Source of the DNA: Leucobacter chromiiresistens | GTDB lineage: Bacteria > Actinomycetota > Actinomycetes > Actinomycetales > Microbacteriaceae | Length of the DNA: 64,000 nucleotides | Assembly: GCF_900102345.1 (NCBI RefSeq) | Contig: NZ_FNKB01000001.1 | Coordinates: 1,984,001-2,048,000 of the forward strand | Direction of reading: 5' to 3' | Part shown: one piece after another, positions 47,032 to 54,805 of the stretch | Position numbering within the stretch: the first letter of the stretch is position 1 | Layout: every line of letters begins with the position of its first letter | Translations under genes and position numbers: made by a program | The notes under the pieces: generated by a model | What the model was told of the DNA's origin: nothing | Databases searched by the model: none | The model's input: the letters and a program-made list of their open reading frames with translations, nothing else

Positions 47032-47150
47032 GTTACGGCGGCTATAGCGTCAGGGAAACGCCCGGTCACATTCCGAACCCGGAAGCTAAGACTGACTGCG
47101 CCGATGGTACTGCAAGGGGGACCTTGTGGGAGAGTAGGACACCGCCGGAC
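47032..47150 (+). rRNA. 5S ribosomal RNA
   Basis: About 119 nt. Contains GTTACGGCGGCTATAGCG, CGCCCGGTCACATTCCGAA and GTACTGCAAGGGGGACC, and the terminal CCGCCGGAC pairs with the 5' end. Third gene of the operon, 127 nt after the 23S gene. Confidence 0.93.
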
Positions 47151-47158
47151 ACCTTTTC

Positions 47159-47221
47159 TGAGGCTCGTGCTGGGGTGGTCACCATGATGGTGATCGCTCG
47201 GGCACGGGCCTCAATTTTTTT
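47159..47221 (+). terminator. rRNA operon terminator
   Basis: 12-bp arms at 47159-47170 and 47202-47213 (one G-U pair) followed by a run of seven T at 47215-47221. The 31-nt loop contains a further small hairpin. Best intrinsic terminator in the window. Confidence 0.85.
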
Positions 47222-47299
47222 GTGCGTGCGGGTATCCCCGCACTTGTTGTGACTGATCGTCGGTGGACTCATCGTCCGCATTCGGGGCAGGGTGGTCGA

Positions 47300-47572
47300 G
47301 TGGAGATTCCAGCGCATCGCAAAGCTTTCGGTACCCGTCTTCGCGAGTTGCGCGTCGCTCGCGGGTGGAGCTCGCAAGAGGCCTTCGCGTTGCATGCCGG
47401 TCTGGATCGCACGTATGTGAGCGGGATCGAGAGCGGCCGCCGCAATCCCACTCTGGACGTGCTCGCGCGGATCGCGGGCGCGCTCGAGGTGCCGTTATCG
47501 GATCTGTTCTCGCTGGTCACGCTCGAGATGGGTGCCCAGGCGTTATCGAGCTCCGATCGGCGCCGCGGGTAG
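47300..47572 (+). CDS. XRE-family regulator
   Basis: 90 aa from a GTG at 47300; the start is uncertain, with longer in-frame options back to 47222. A single Cro/CI helix-turn-helix covers most of the protein: FGTRLRELRVARGWSSQEAFALHAGLDRTYVSGIESGRRNPTLDVLARIAGALEVPLSDLF. No effector domain. It is in the same direction as the rRNA operon but beyond its terminator, and its targets are unknown. Confidence 0.75.
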   Translation: MEIPAHRKAFGTRLRELRVARGWSSQEAFALHAGLDRTYVSGIESGRRNPTLDVLARIAGALEVPLSDLFSLVTLEMGAQALSSSDRRRG

Positions 47573-47582
47573 CACCCGTTTC

Positions 47583-47960
47583 TCACCACGCGCCCTCGAA
47601 CACGCGCCCCTGCGGGATGGCCCGCACGAGGCGGGCGTAGGATGCCCGGAACGCGAGCGACTGGGCGGGGCCGAGATCGAGCTCGATCAGTGACGGGTGC
47701 GGAGCTCGTGTGCCGGGCATTCTTGTGAGGTGCTGCGCTTTGTCGTTCTCGGGCGCCCAGATCGTGACGTGGGCGCGCGCACGGGTTCCCGGGATCGCGA
47801 GCTCGGCGAACTCCCGCCCCGCAGCGAAGATGACGGGGTGTGTGAGCCACGCCCAGAGCTCGGGGTCGTCGCCGTAGACCACGGTCGACCCGGCGGGGTC
47901 GATCTCGTCGAACAGGGCGATCACGAACGGGTGGTGTGGGGGGACGATGCTGCGTGCCAT
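47583..47960 (-). CDS. Hypothetical protein
   Basis: 125 aa. AGGAG precedes the ATG at 47960. I recognise no family. It is a soluble, mildly acidic protein with FVIALFDEIDPAGSTVVYGDDPELWAWLTHPVIFAAGREF in the N-terminal half and IELDLGPAQSLAFRASYARLV near the end. It lies in a 260-nt-flanked pocket between the XRE gene and the mrp operon and is convergent with the XRE gene (10 nt apart). Confidence 0.55.
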   Translation of the reverse strand: MARSIVPPHHPFVIALFDEIDPAGSTVVYGDDPELWAWLTHPVIFAAGREFAELAIPGTRARAHVTIWAPENDKAQHLTRMPGTRAPHPSLIELDLGPAQSLAFRASYARLVRAIPQGRVFEGAW

Positions 47961-48170
47961 GCACTACTCCTGTTCCTCTCCGCGTCGCGTTGCCCCCGCA
48001 ATTCCCGTCGACCGACCGACAGGCCTGTGACGCATGGTCTACAGCAACCATTCTGCCGCACGCCACCGACACCCGCAGAACAGACCGCTCCCTCGCCCGA
48101 TCATTCCGGGTTTGATCGCGTGACCTGGGCTTCGTCGGGCGCCTCGGCGAATGCGCACCCGGTTTTCCAG

Positions 48171-48176
48171 TAGACT
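48171..48176 (+). promoter_or_regulatory. Candidate -10 box of the mrp operon
   Basis: TAGACT, about 45 nt before the chosen mrpA start; no clear -35. The rest of the 260-nt gap from 47961 shows nothing I can interpret. Confidence 0.35.
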
Positions 48177-48220
48177 GGGTGCACACGCCAAACGACGACC
48201 GAATCGGAAGTGGGCCGCCT

Positions 48221-51121
48221 ATGGGAGCGATGATGAGTATTCTGCTCATCCTCGCTGCGGTCTCTACCGTCACCCATCCACTCGCTCGGTCGGTCGGTCG
48301 GAGGGTCTTCGTCATGGCGTCGGCGCTTCTCGCCGCCATCACCGCGGTGCTCGCGGTGCTCGCCGTGCAGGTGTACGCCGGCGAGCCCGTCGTCGAGGCC
48401 TTCGCGTGGGTGCCCGAGCTCGACCTCACGCTGACGTTCCGGCTCGACGAGATGTCGGCGCTCTTCGCGCTGCTCGTGACCGGTGCGGGCTCACTGGTGC
48501 TCCTGTACTGCGCGCGCTACTTCGACGTGCGGGAGCCGGGGCTCGAGCGCTTCGCCGCCGTGTTCATGGGATTCGCGACCTCGATGCTCGGGCTCGTGCT
48601 CGCAGACGACGTCTACATGCTCTTCGTCTTCTGGGAGGGAACGACGATCTTCTCGTTCCTCCTCATCGGGCATCTGACACGATTGCGCACGTCCACGGCT
48701 GCCGCACTGCAGGCGCTCATCGTCACGACGCTCGGCGGACTCGCGATGCTCGTCGGCCTGGTGCTCCTCTCCCACCAGCGCGGCAGCTCGCTGCTCTCCG
48801 AGATCGTGGCGGCGCCGCCGGAGGGGGCCGTCGGCGTCACCGCCGTATTCCTCATCCTGGCAGGGGCACTGTCGAAGTCGGCGATCTTCCCCTTCCACTT
48901 CTGGCTGCCCGGGGCGATGGCGGCTCCGACCCCCGTGAGCGCGTACCTCCACGCCGCTGCGATGGTGAAGGCGGGAATCTACCTCATCGCTCGGATCACC
49001 CCGGCGTTCGGCGACGTCGTCGGCTACCGGGAGACGCTCGTGGCGCTCGGCGCCATCACGATGATCAACGGCGGCATTCGCGCGCTGCGGCAGTTCGACC
49101 TGAAGCTCATCGTGGCGCACGGCACGGTCAGCCAGCTCGGCCTGCTGGTCATGGTGTTTGGCGTCGGCGACCCCCGTGCGAGCTTCGCCGGATTCGCGCT
49201 GCTGTTCGCACACGCGCTCGCCAAGGCGCCCCTGTTCCTCTCCGTCGGCATCATCGACCACTCGACCAGCACCCGTGACCTGCGCAAGCTCAGCGGTCTC
49301 GGCCGCAGAATGCCGGTCCTCATGACGATCACCGTACTGGCCTCCGCCTCCATGGCGGGCTTCCCGCCGTTCTTCGGGTTCGTCGCGAAGGAGTCCGCGT
49401 TCGCGGAGCTGCTGGAAGTCGGCCATGAGCGACCGCTCGCACTCGCGGCGTTCGTGGTCGCCGTGGCCGGAAGCGTGCTGACCGTGGCGTACATGGGCCG
49501 TTTCCTCTGGGGCGCGTTCGCAGTGAAGCGCGGTGTCGAGACGTGCCGCGTGGACCACGCCCCCGGCTGGTCGATCCTCCTCGCGCCGGGAGCGTTCGCG
49601 CTCGCGACGCTCGCACTCGGCCTGTTCGCGCCGGCGGCCGACCGCGCGCTGCTTCCGTTGGTGGCGGGGGAGGCGGCCGGCGTGAAGATCGAGCATCTGG
49701 CGCTGTGGCACGGGATCACTCCAGCGCTCCTCGCGTCCATCGGGGTGCTGCTGAGCGGGTCGCTGCTCGCGTGGGTGTTGAGCCGCACCGCGCGACGCCT
49801 CTCGCCCCCGGCCGAGCGGTGGTCCGCCTCCCACGCCTACTGGGTGTCGACGCACTTCGTCGACTCCATCGCGATCAAGCTCACCTCGATCACGCAGCGC
49901 GGTTCGCTGCCGTTCTATCTCGCGGTGATCCTCATCGTGCTGGTCGCGGCCCTCGGTGGCACCATCCTCGTTACGGGCGAATGGCCGAGCGAGTACACGT
50001 TCGCGACGTCGCCCGTGCAGGTGCCCATCGCGATCGTCATGGTGATCGCGGCGCTCTTCTCGCTGCGCGCCCGCACGCGCTTCCAATCCGTCGTGCTCGT
50101 CGGGCTCACGGGCTACGGCATGGCCGCGATCTTCGCGATGCACGGCGCTCCCGACCTCGCGCTCACGCAGGCGCTGGTGGAGACGGTGACCCTGATCGCC
50201 TTCGTGCTCGTGATCCGTCGCCTGCCCCAGAGGATCGGGCACCGCGCTTCGCGCCCCAAGCGCTGGCTGCGGGCGGGTATCGGCCTCGGCGTCGGCCTCG
50301 TGTTCGGCATGCTGGCGGTGATCGCCCTCGGCTCCCGCATCGCAGAGCCCATCTCGCTGCAGCTGCCCGAACTCGCGTACGCGGGCGGGCACGGCAGCAA
50401 CGTGGTCAACGTCATGCTCGTCGACATCCGCGGATGGGACACGATGGGCGAGCTCTCCGTCATCCTCGCGGCAGCGACCGGCGTCGCCTCCCTCGTCTTC
50501 CTCAGCACTCGGGTCGACAACCGTCCGAAGCTGAGCCGCCGCGACGCGCGCCGCGCCGCTCGGGAGCACCTGCAGCGCGTCGCGGACCCCAACGATCCCG
50601 CGCGGCGCATGACCTGGCTGCTGGCCGGTCGCCACCTCGACCCGGCGCGCCGATCCATCCTGCTCGAGGTGGTCGTCCGACTGATCTTCCACGGTCTCAT
50701 CATTCTCTCGATCTATCTCCTGCTGACGGGGCACAACACCCCCGGCGGCGGATTCGCCGGGGGACTGGTGGCGGGCCTCGCCCTCGTCGCGCGGTATCTC
50801 GCCGGCGGTCGTCACGAGCTCGGCGCCACGGTGCCGCTCGACGCCGGGCGCATCCTCGGAATCGGGCTGGCGCTGTCGGTATCGATGGCGTTCATCCCGA
50901 TGCTCTTCGGACAGGCGGCCCTCGCGTCGGCGTGGGTGGACCTCGACCTCGGCATCTTCGGATCGCTGCCGCTGGTGACGTCGACACTCTTCGACGTCGG
51001 CGTGTACCTCGTCGTGTTCGGACTGATTCTCGATGTGCTGCGCAGCCTGGGCGCCGAGATCGATGAGCACGAGGAGGCGGACATCGCCTCCTTCGAGGAG
51101 GAGGGGGTGAACTCGCGATGA
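48221..51121 (+). CDS. mrpA: Mrp antiporter subunit A with fused MrpB domain
   Basis: 966 aa from 48221; ATGs at 48230 and 48233 are close alternatives, the last one having GGGAG upstream. About 20 transmembrane helices. The first 500 residues match NADH-quinone oxidoreductase subunit 5-like antiporter cores, with FEGTTIFSFLLI-type region (WEGTTIFSFLLIGHLT), GALSKSAIFPFHFWLPGAM and KAPLFLSVGIIDH. A DUF4040-like part with HGAPDLALTQALVETVTLIAFVLVIRRLP follows, and the C-terminus is an MrpB-like domain (NTPGGGFAGGLVAGLAL). First gene of the operon for a Na+/H+ antiporter used in sodium and alkali tolerance. Confidence 0.93.
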   Translation: MGAMMSILLILAAVSTVTHPLARSVGRRVFVMASALLAAITAVLAVLAVQVYAGEPVVEAFAWVPELDLTLTFRLDEMSALFALLVTGAGSLVLLYCARYFDVREPGLERFAAVFMGFATSMLGLVLADDVYMLFVFWEGTTIFSFLLIGHLTRLRTSTAAALQALIVTTLGGLAMLVGLVLLSHQRGSSLLSEIVAAPPEGAVGVTAVFLILAGALSKSAIFPFHFWLPGAMAAPTPVSAYLHAAAMVKAGIYLIARITPAFGDVVGYRETLVALGAITMINGGIRALRQFDLKLIVAHGTVSQLGLLVMVFGVGDPRASFAGFALLFAHALAKAPLFLSVGIIDHSTSTRDLRKLSGLGRRMPVLMTITVLASASMAGFPPFFGFVAKESAFAELLEVGHERPLALAAFVVAVAGSVLTVAYMGRFLWGAFAVKRGVETCRVDHAPGWSILLAPGAFALATLALGLFAPAADRALLPLVAGEAAGVKIEHLALWHGITPALLASIGVLLSGSLLAWVLSRTARRLSPPAERWSASHAYWVSTHFVDSIAIKLTSITQRGSLPFYLAVILIVLVAALGGTILVTGEWPSEYTFATSPVQVPIAIVMVIAALFSLRARTRFQSVVLVGLTGYGMAAIFAMHGAPDLALTQALVETVTLIAFVLVIRRLPQRIGHRASRPKRWLRAGIGLGVGLVFGMLAVIALGSRIAEPISLQLPELAYAGGHGSNVVNVMLVDIRGWDTMGELSVILAAATGVASLVFLSTRVDNRPKLSRRDARRAAREHLQRVADPNDPARRMTWLLAGRHLDPARRSILLEVVVRLIFHGLIILSIYLLLTGHNTPGGGFAGGLVAGLALVARYLAGGRHELGATVPLDAGRILGIGLALSVSMAFIPMLFGQAALASAWVDLDLGIFGSLPLVTSTLFDVGVYLVVFGLILDVLRSLGAEIDEHEEADIASFEEEGVNSR

Positions 51122-51627
51122 CCATGCCGCTCGTTCTGGTCGCGGTGATGGTGGTGCTGTACGCGTGCGGCGTCTACCTCATGCTCGATCGGTCGCTGAC
51201 CCGCCTCCTGCTCGGCTTCCTGCTCGTCGGGAACGCGACGAACCTCCTCATCTTCCTGATGACGGGGAGCTTCGGGGCCGCACCCATCTACGGGGACGCC
51301 TCGGCGGAGGAGATGAGCGATCCGCTCCCGCAGGCGTTCATCCTCACCGCGATCGTGATCACGTTCGGCGTCAGCGCCTTCCTGCTCGCGCTGATCTACC
51401 GTTCGTGGCGGCTCGCGCACGACCACGACGACCGCGTGCAGGACGACGAGTCGGATCTCGAGATCGCGACCACGCGCGCACTGGCCGCGACCGAGGTCAC
51501 CGACGAGGATCTCGCGGAGACGCTCGAGTACGACGAGGAGGACTACCCGGAGTCGGGCGCCGACATCGCGCCGAGCGGCAGCGCAGCCTCCGACGCCTCC
51601 GAGACCGCGGGGGAGCCGAAGCCGTGA
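51118..51627 (+). CDS. mrpC: Mrp antiporter subunit C
   Basis: 169 aa, start in an ATGA overlap with mrpA. Three transmembrane helices homologous to NuoK: VAVMVVLYACGVYLMLDRSLTRLLLGFLLVGNATNLLIF and DPLPQAFILTAIVITFGVSAFLLAL, the second with the conserved Pro of MrpC proteins. The last 65 residues are an acidic cytoplasmic tail not found in shorter MrpC proteins. Part of the heptameric cation antiporter. Confidence 0.92.
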   Translation: MTMPLVLVAVMVVLYACGVYLMLDRSLTRLLLGFLLVGNATNLLIFLMTGSFGAAPIYGDASAEEMSDPLPQAFILTAIVITFGVSAFLLALIYRSWRLAHDHDDRVQDDESDLEIATTRALAATEVTDEDLAETLEYDEEDYPESGADIAPSGSAASDASETAGEPKP

Positions 51628-53300
51628 TCCAACTCGTCCCCCTCGCCGTACTCATCCCGCTCGCCGGAGCCGCGCTCGCGCTCGCGGTGCCCGGCCATCG
51701 GCGCCTGCAGCAGGGCATCACGCTGGTCGCCCTCAGCGCCGTCGTCGTGCTCAGCGGCGTGCTCATGTACCTCGTCGACGCCGCGGGGATCCTCGTGATG
51801 GAGGTGGGCGGGTGGGCCGCGCCCTTCGGGATCGCCCTCGTCGTCGACCGCGTGTCGGCGCTCATGCTCACGGTCTCATCCATCGTGCTGCTCGGCGTCT
51901 TCCTCTTCTCCCTCGGGCAGGGCCTCGCCGACGGAGATGACGACACTCCGGTGTCGATCTACTACCCGACGTACCTCGTGCTCGGCGCGGGCGTCTTCAA
52001 CGCGTTCATCGCGGGCGACCTGTTCAACCTGTACGTCGGGTTCGAGATCCTGCTCGTCGCGAGCTACGTGCTCATCACGCTCGGAGGCACCGCCCAGCGG
52101 ATCCGAGCGGGCGTGACCTACGTCATCGTGTCGCTCGTATCGTCCGTGCTGTTCCTCGCCGCGATCGGCCTGATCTACGGCGCCACGGGCACGGTGAACA
52201 TGGCGCAGCTGACCGTCAGGATCGCCGAGCTCCCGAGCGAGATCCAGCTGCTGCTGAATCTGACCCTGCTCATCGCATTCGGGATCAAGGCCGCCGTGTT
52301 CCCGCTCGCGTTCTGGCTGCCCGACTCCTACCCGACGGCGCCGGCGCCGGTGACGGCGGTCTTCGCCGGGCTGCTCACGAAGGTGGGCGTCTACGCGATC
52401 ATCCGCACGCAGACGAAACTCTTCCCGGATTCAAGCGTCGACCGCCTGCTGCTCGTCATCGCGGGCCTGACCCTGATCGTCGGCATCCTCGGAGCCGTGT
52501 CGCAGCTCGACATCAAACGGCTGCTCTCGTTCACGCTCATCAGCCACATCGGCTACATGATCTTCGGCATCGGCATGGCGAACGCGGCGGGCTTCGCCGC
52601 GACCATCTACTACATCGCGCACCACATCATCGTGCAGACGACGCTGTTCCTGGCCGTCGGCCTCGTCGAGCGCCAGGGCGGCACCACGTCGCTCTCGGGG
52701 CTCGGCGGCATGATGCGCAAGGCGCCGTTCATCGCGATTCTGTTCTTCATCCCGATGCTGAACCTCGGCGGCATTCCGCCGTTCTCGGGTTTCATCGGGA
52801 AGCTCGGGCTCTTCACGGTGGCGGCGGATCTCGCCACCCCGGAGGCGTACTGGCTGATCGGCATCGGCGCACTCGTGTCGCTGCTGACCCTGTACGCGCT
52901 CGCCCGGGCATGGGTGCTCGCGTTCTGGCGCACGCCCGCGCAGGCGGGGGCGGAGTCGAAGCACGCGAAGCCCGCCACCACGGAGGCGCTCGTGCTGCGC
53001 GAGCGCGAGCAGGCGCTCTTCGAGCGCTTGCAGGACGCGCCCGACGCGCAGCCGCAGGCCGAGCAGAAGGAGATTCCGAAGCTGATGTTCGTCGCGACGA
53101 CCGGCATGGTCGCCGTGAGCATCGCGCTGACGGTGTTCGCCGGCCCCCTGTACGCGTACGCGACGCGCGCGGGCGAGACCCTCGCGGAACCCGGGATCGT
53201 GGTCGAGCAGGTGCTCGGAGACGGCGACGGCTCCGGGGGCGACAGCCCGGGCGGCGGCAGCGGACGGACGACACTGGAGGAGGGGGACCCGGATGAGTGA
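51624..53300 (+). CDS. mrpD: Mrp antiporter subunit D
   Basis: 558 aa, GTG start in a GTGA overlap with mrpC. Antiporter core related to NuoN/NuoM with conserved FNLYVGFEILLVASYVLITLGG, the charged helix KAAVFPLAFWLPDSYPTAPAPVTAVFAGLLTKVGVYAIIR (Lys for proton transfer) and SHIGYMIFGIG. The C-terminus beyond residue 440 is a charged, mostly cytoplasmic linker, one more transmembrane helix and a Gly/Ser/Asp tail. Works with MrpA to exchange Na+ for H+. Confidence 0.93.
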   Translation: MIQLVPLAVLIPLAGAALALAVPGHRRLQQGITLVALSAVVVLSGVLMYLVDAAGILVMEVGGWAAPFGIALVVDRVSALMLTVSSIVLLGVFLFSLGQGLADGDDDTPVSIYYPTYLVLGAGVFNAFIAGDLFNLYVGFEILLVASYVLITLGGTAQRIRAGVTYVIVSLVSSVLFLAAIGLIYGATGTVNMAQLTVRIAELPSEIQLLLNLTLLIAFGIKAAVFPLAFWLPDSYPTAPAPVTAVFAGLLTKVGVYAIIRTQTKLFPDSSVDRLLLVIAGLTLIVGILGAVSQLDIKRLLSFTLISHIGYMIFGIGMANAAGFAATIYYIAHHIIVQTTLFLAVGLVERQGGTTSLSGLGGMMRKAPFIAILFFIPMLNLGGIPPFSGFIGKLGLFTVAADLATPEAYWLIGIGALVSLLTLYALARAWVLAFWRTPAQAGAESKHAKPATTEALVLREREQALFERLQDAPDAQPQAEQKEIPKLMFVATTGMVAVSIALTVFAGPLYAYATRAGETLAEPGIVVEQVLGDGDGSGGDSPGGGSGRTTLEEGDPDE

Positions 53301-53871
53301 TGCACCGGTGGAGCTCGCGGAGGAGTCGCCCCGCGAGGCGCGGCGACGGGAGTTCGGCGTGCGACTGCACGAGCTGCCGCTGGTCATCGGGCTCGTCGTG
53401 CTCTGGATGATGCTGTGGCACGAGGTGTCGCCGCTGTCGGTGCTCAGCGGACTCGTGATCGCGGTGTTCGTCATGCGCCTCTTCTACCTGCCTCCGGTCG
53501 AGCTCGCGGGGCGCCTGAACGTCTGGTGGACGCTCAAGTACCTCGGCTACTTCTTCTGGCACCTGGCCCGCGCGTCCTGGGGCGTCGCATGGCTCGCGGT
53601 GCGCCCCGGGCCGCCGCCCGCGACGTCCATCATCGCGGTGCGGCTGCACACCCGCTCGGACTTCATCATGACGATGGTGGCCCTGACGAACTCGCTCATC
53701 CCCGGTTCACTGGTCGCCGAGATCGATCGCTTCCGATCGACCCTGTACCTGCATGTGCTCAACACTCCGACGCAGCGGGAGCTCACGCAGATGCGTCGCA
53801 GCGTCTACACCATCGAGCGCCTGCTCCTGCGGGCCGTGGGGTCGAAGCAAGAGATGCGAGCACTGGCATGA
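53293..53871 (+). CDS. mrpE: Mrp antiporter subunit E
   Basis: 192 aa, overlapping mrpD by 8 nt. MrpE family: two or three N-terminal helices (LPLVIGLVVLWMMLWHEVSPLSVLSGLVIAVFVMRLFYLP) and the soluble domain ending TLYLHVLNTPTQRELTQMRRSVYTIERLLLRAVGS. Part of the same complex; its exact role is not settled. Confidence 0.9.
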   Translation: MSDAPVELAEESPREARRREFGVRLHELPLVIGLVVLWMMLWHEVSPLSVLSGLVIAVFVMRLFYLPPVELAGRLNVWWTLKYLGYFFWHLARASWGVAWLAVRPGPPPATSIIAVRLHTRSDFIMTMVALTNSLIPGSLVAEIDRFRSTLYLHVLNTPTQRELTQMRRSVYTIERLLLRAVGSKQEMRALA

Positions 53872-54179
53872 GCATCGTGACGCAGGCACTGCTCATCGCC
53901 GCGGGCATCGGGCTCACGGTCACCGCGCTGCTCGCCATCGTGCGCATCGTGCGCGGGCCGACGATCCTCGACCGCATGATCGCGTCCGATGTGCTGCTGA
54001 CGACCCTGATGCTCGCCGTGGGCGCCGACATGGTCGCACGGGGGCACACGGACACCATTCCGCTCATGACGGTCATCGCGGCGACGGCGACCCTCGCGAC
54101 GATCGTGGTGGCGCGCTTCGTCAAGCGCCGCGCGGATCAGCCGACGCTGCAGCAGCCGAAGGAGACCGGCCATGTATGA
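53868..54179 (+). CDS. mrpF: Mrp antiporter subunit F
   Basis: 103 aa; ATGA overlap with mrpE. Three helices of the MrpF family (LLIAAGIGLTVTALLAIVRIVRGPTILDRMIASDVLLTTLML, then IPLMTVIAATATLATIVVARFV). The last 8 nt overlap mrpG. Confidence 0.92.
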   Translation: MSIVTQALLIAAGIGLTVTALLAIVRIVRGPTILDRMIASDVLLTTLMLAVGADMVARGHTDTIPLMTVIAATATLATIVVARFVKRRADQPTLQQPKETGHV

Positions 54180-54681
54180 CGCCGTGCTCGATCTGCTCGC
54201 CGCGATCTGCGTCTTCCTCGCCGCCGTGCTCTCGGCGGCCGCGGGGGTCGGTCTGCTCCGCTTCCCCGACGCCCTCAGCCGTTTGCACGCCGCCACGAAG
54301 CCGCAGATCTTCGGCCTGCTGCTCGTCATCACCGCCATCGCGCTCGAGGATCGCTCGGTGGCGACGCTGCTCGCCCTCGTGCCCGTCTTCGTGTTCCAGT
54401 CGCTGACGGCGCCGGTGGCGGCGCACATGGTCGGCCGCGCCGCCTACCGCACCGGGCAGCTCGAAGCCTCGACGCTCGTCGTCGACGAACTCGGGCCCGC
54501 GATCGACCGGATGGAGGCGAGCGCAGGCCAGCAGCCGAGTGCGCAGTCGAGTGCGCAGTCGAGTGCGCGGCCGAGTGCGCCGGCGCAGGAGAATGGGGAG
54601 CCCGATTCGGAGCGCCGCTCCGAGCCGGCACCGGATGGCCCCGACCCGCAGCAGCCCCAGGCGGGAGCGCCGTCGTCCTGA
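54172..54681 (+). CDS. mrpG: Mrp antiporter subunit G
   Basis: 169 aa. MrpG-type three-helix protein, starting LDLLAAICVFLAAVLSAAAGVGLLRFPDALSRLHAATKPQIFGLLL. The C-terminal about 80 residues are a disordered Ser/Gln/Ala/Pro tail; DNA for residues near 122-137 consists of four 12-bp tandem units. Last gene of the antiporter operon; its end faces aceB. Confidence 0.9.
   Translation: MYDAVLDLLAAICVFLAAVLSAAAGVGLLRFPDALSRLHAATKPQIFGLLLVITAIALEDRSVATLLALVPVFVFQSLTAPVAAHMVGRAAYRTGQLEASTLVVDELGPAIDRMEASAGQQPSAQSSAQSSARPSAPAQENGEPDSERRSEPAPDGPDPQQPQAGAPSS
54535..54582 (+). repeat. Four 12-bp tandem units in the mrpG tail
   Basis: Units CCGAGTGCGCAG / TCGAGTGCGCAG / TCGAGTGCGCGG / CCGAGTGCGCCG at 54535-54546, 54547-54558, 54559-54570 and 54571-54582. 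They encode a Ser/Ala/Gln-rich disordered segment and keep the frame. Confidence 0.6.
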
Positions 54682-54691
54682 GACTGCCCGG

Positions 54692-54799
54692 GTCGACGCC
54701 TCACGCGCTCGGGAGCGCATTCCGGGCCGGTGCACCGGGAGCACGACGAGAGCGAGCCGGATCACGCGGATCCGGCTCGCTCTCGTCTGAGGCGTCGAC
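54692..54799. terminator. Multi-hairpin structure with strong bidirectional terminator
   Basis: Outer arms 54692-54703 and 54788-54799 form a perfect 12-bp stem. Inside it are GCGCTC/GAGCGC (54705-54718), a 12-bp palindrome CCGGTGCACCGG (54727-54738) and a perfect 19-bp hairpin (54745-54763, 54769-54787) with a 5-nt loop. The last one is the probable terminator between convergent mrpG and aceB. No long T-run follows on either strand. Confidence 0.65.
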
Positions 54800-54805
54800 G
54801 GTCGT

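Noticed and set aside
47222..47572. The XRE gene as part of a toxin-antitoxin pair with the gene at 47583
   Set aside because: The two genes are convergent, not cotranscribed, and the 125-aa protein shows no toxin motif.
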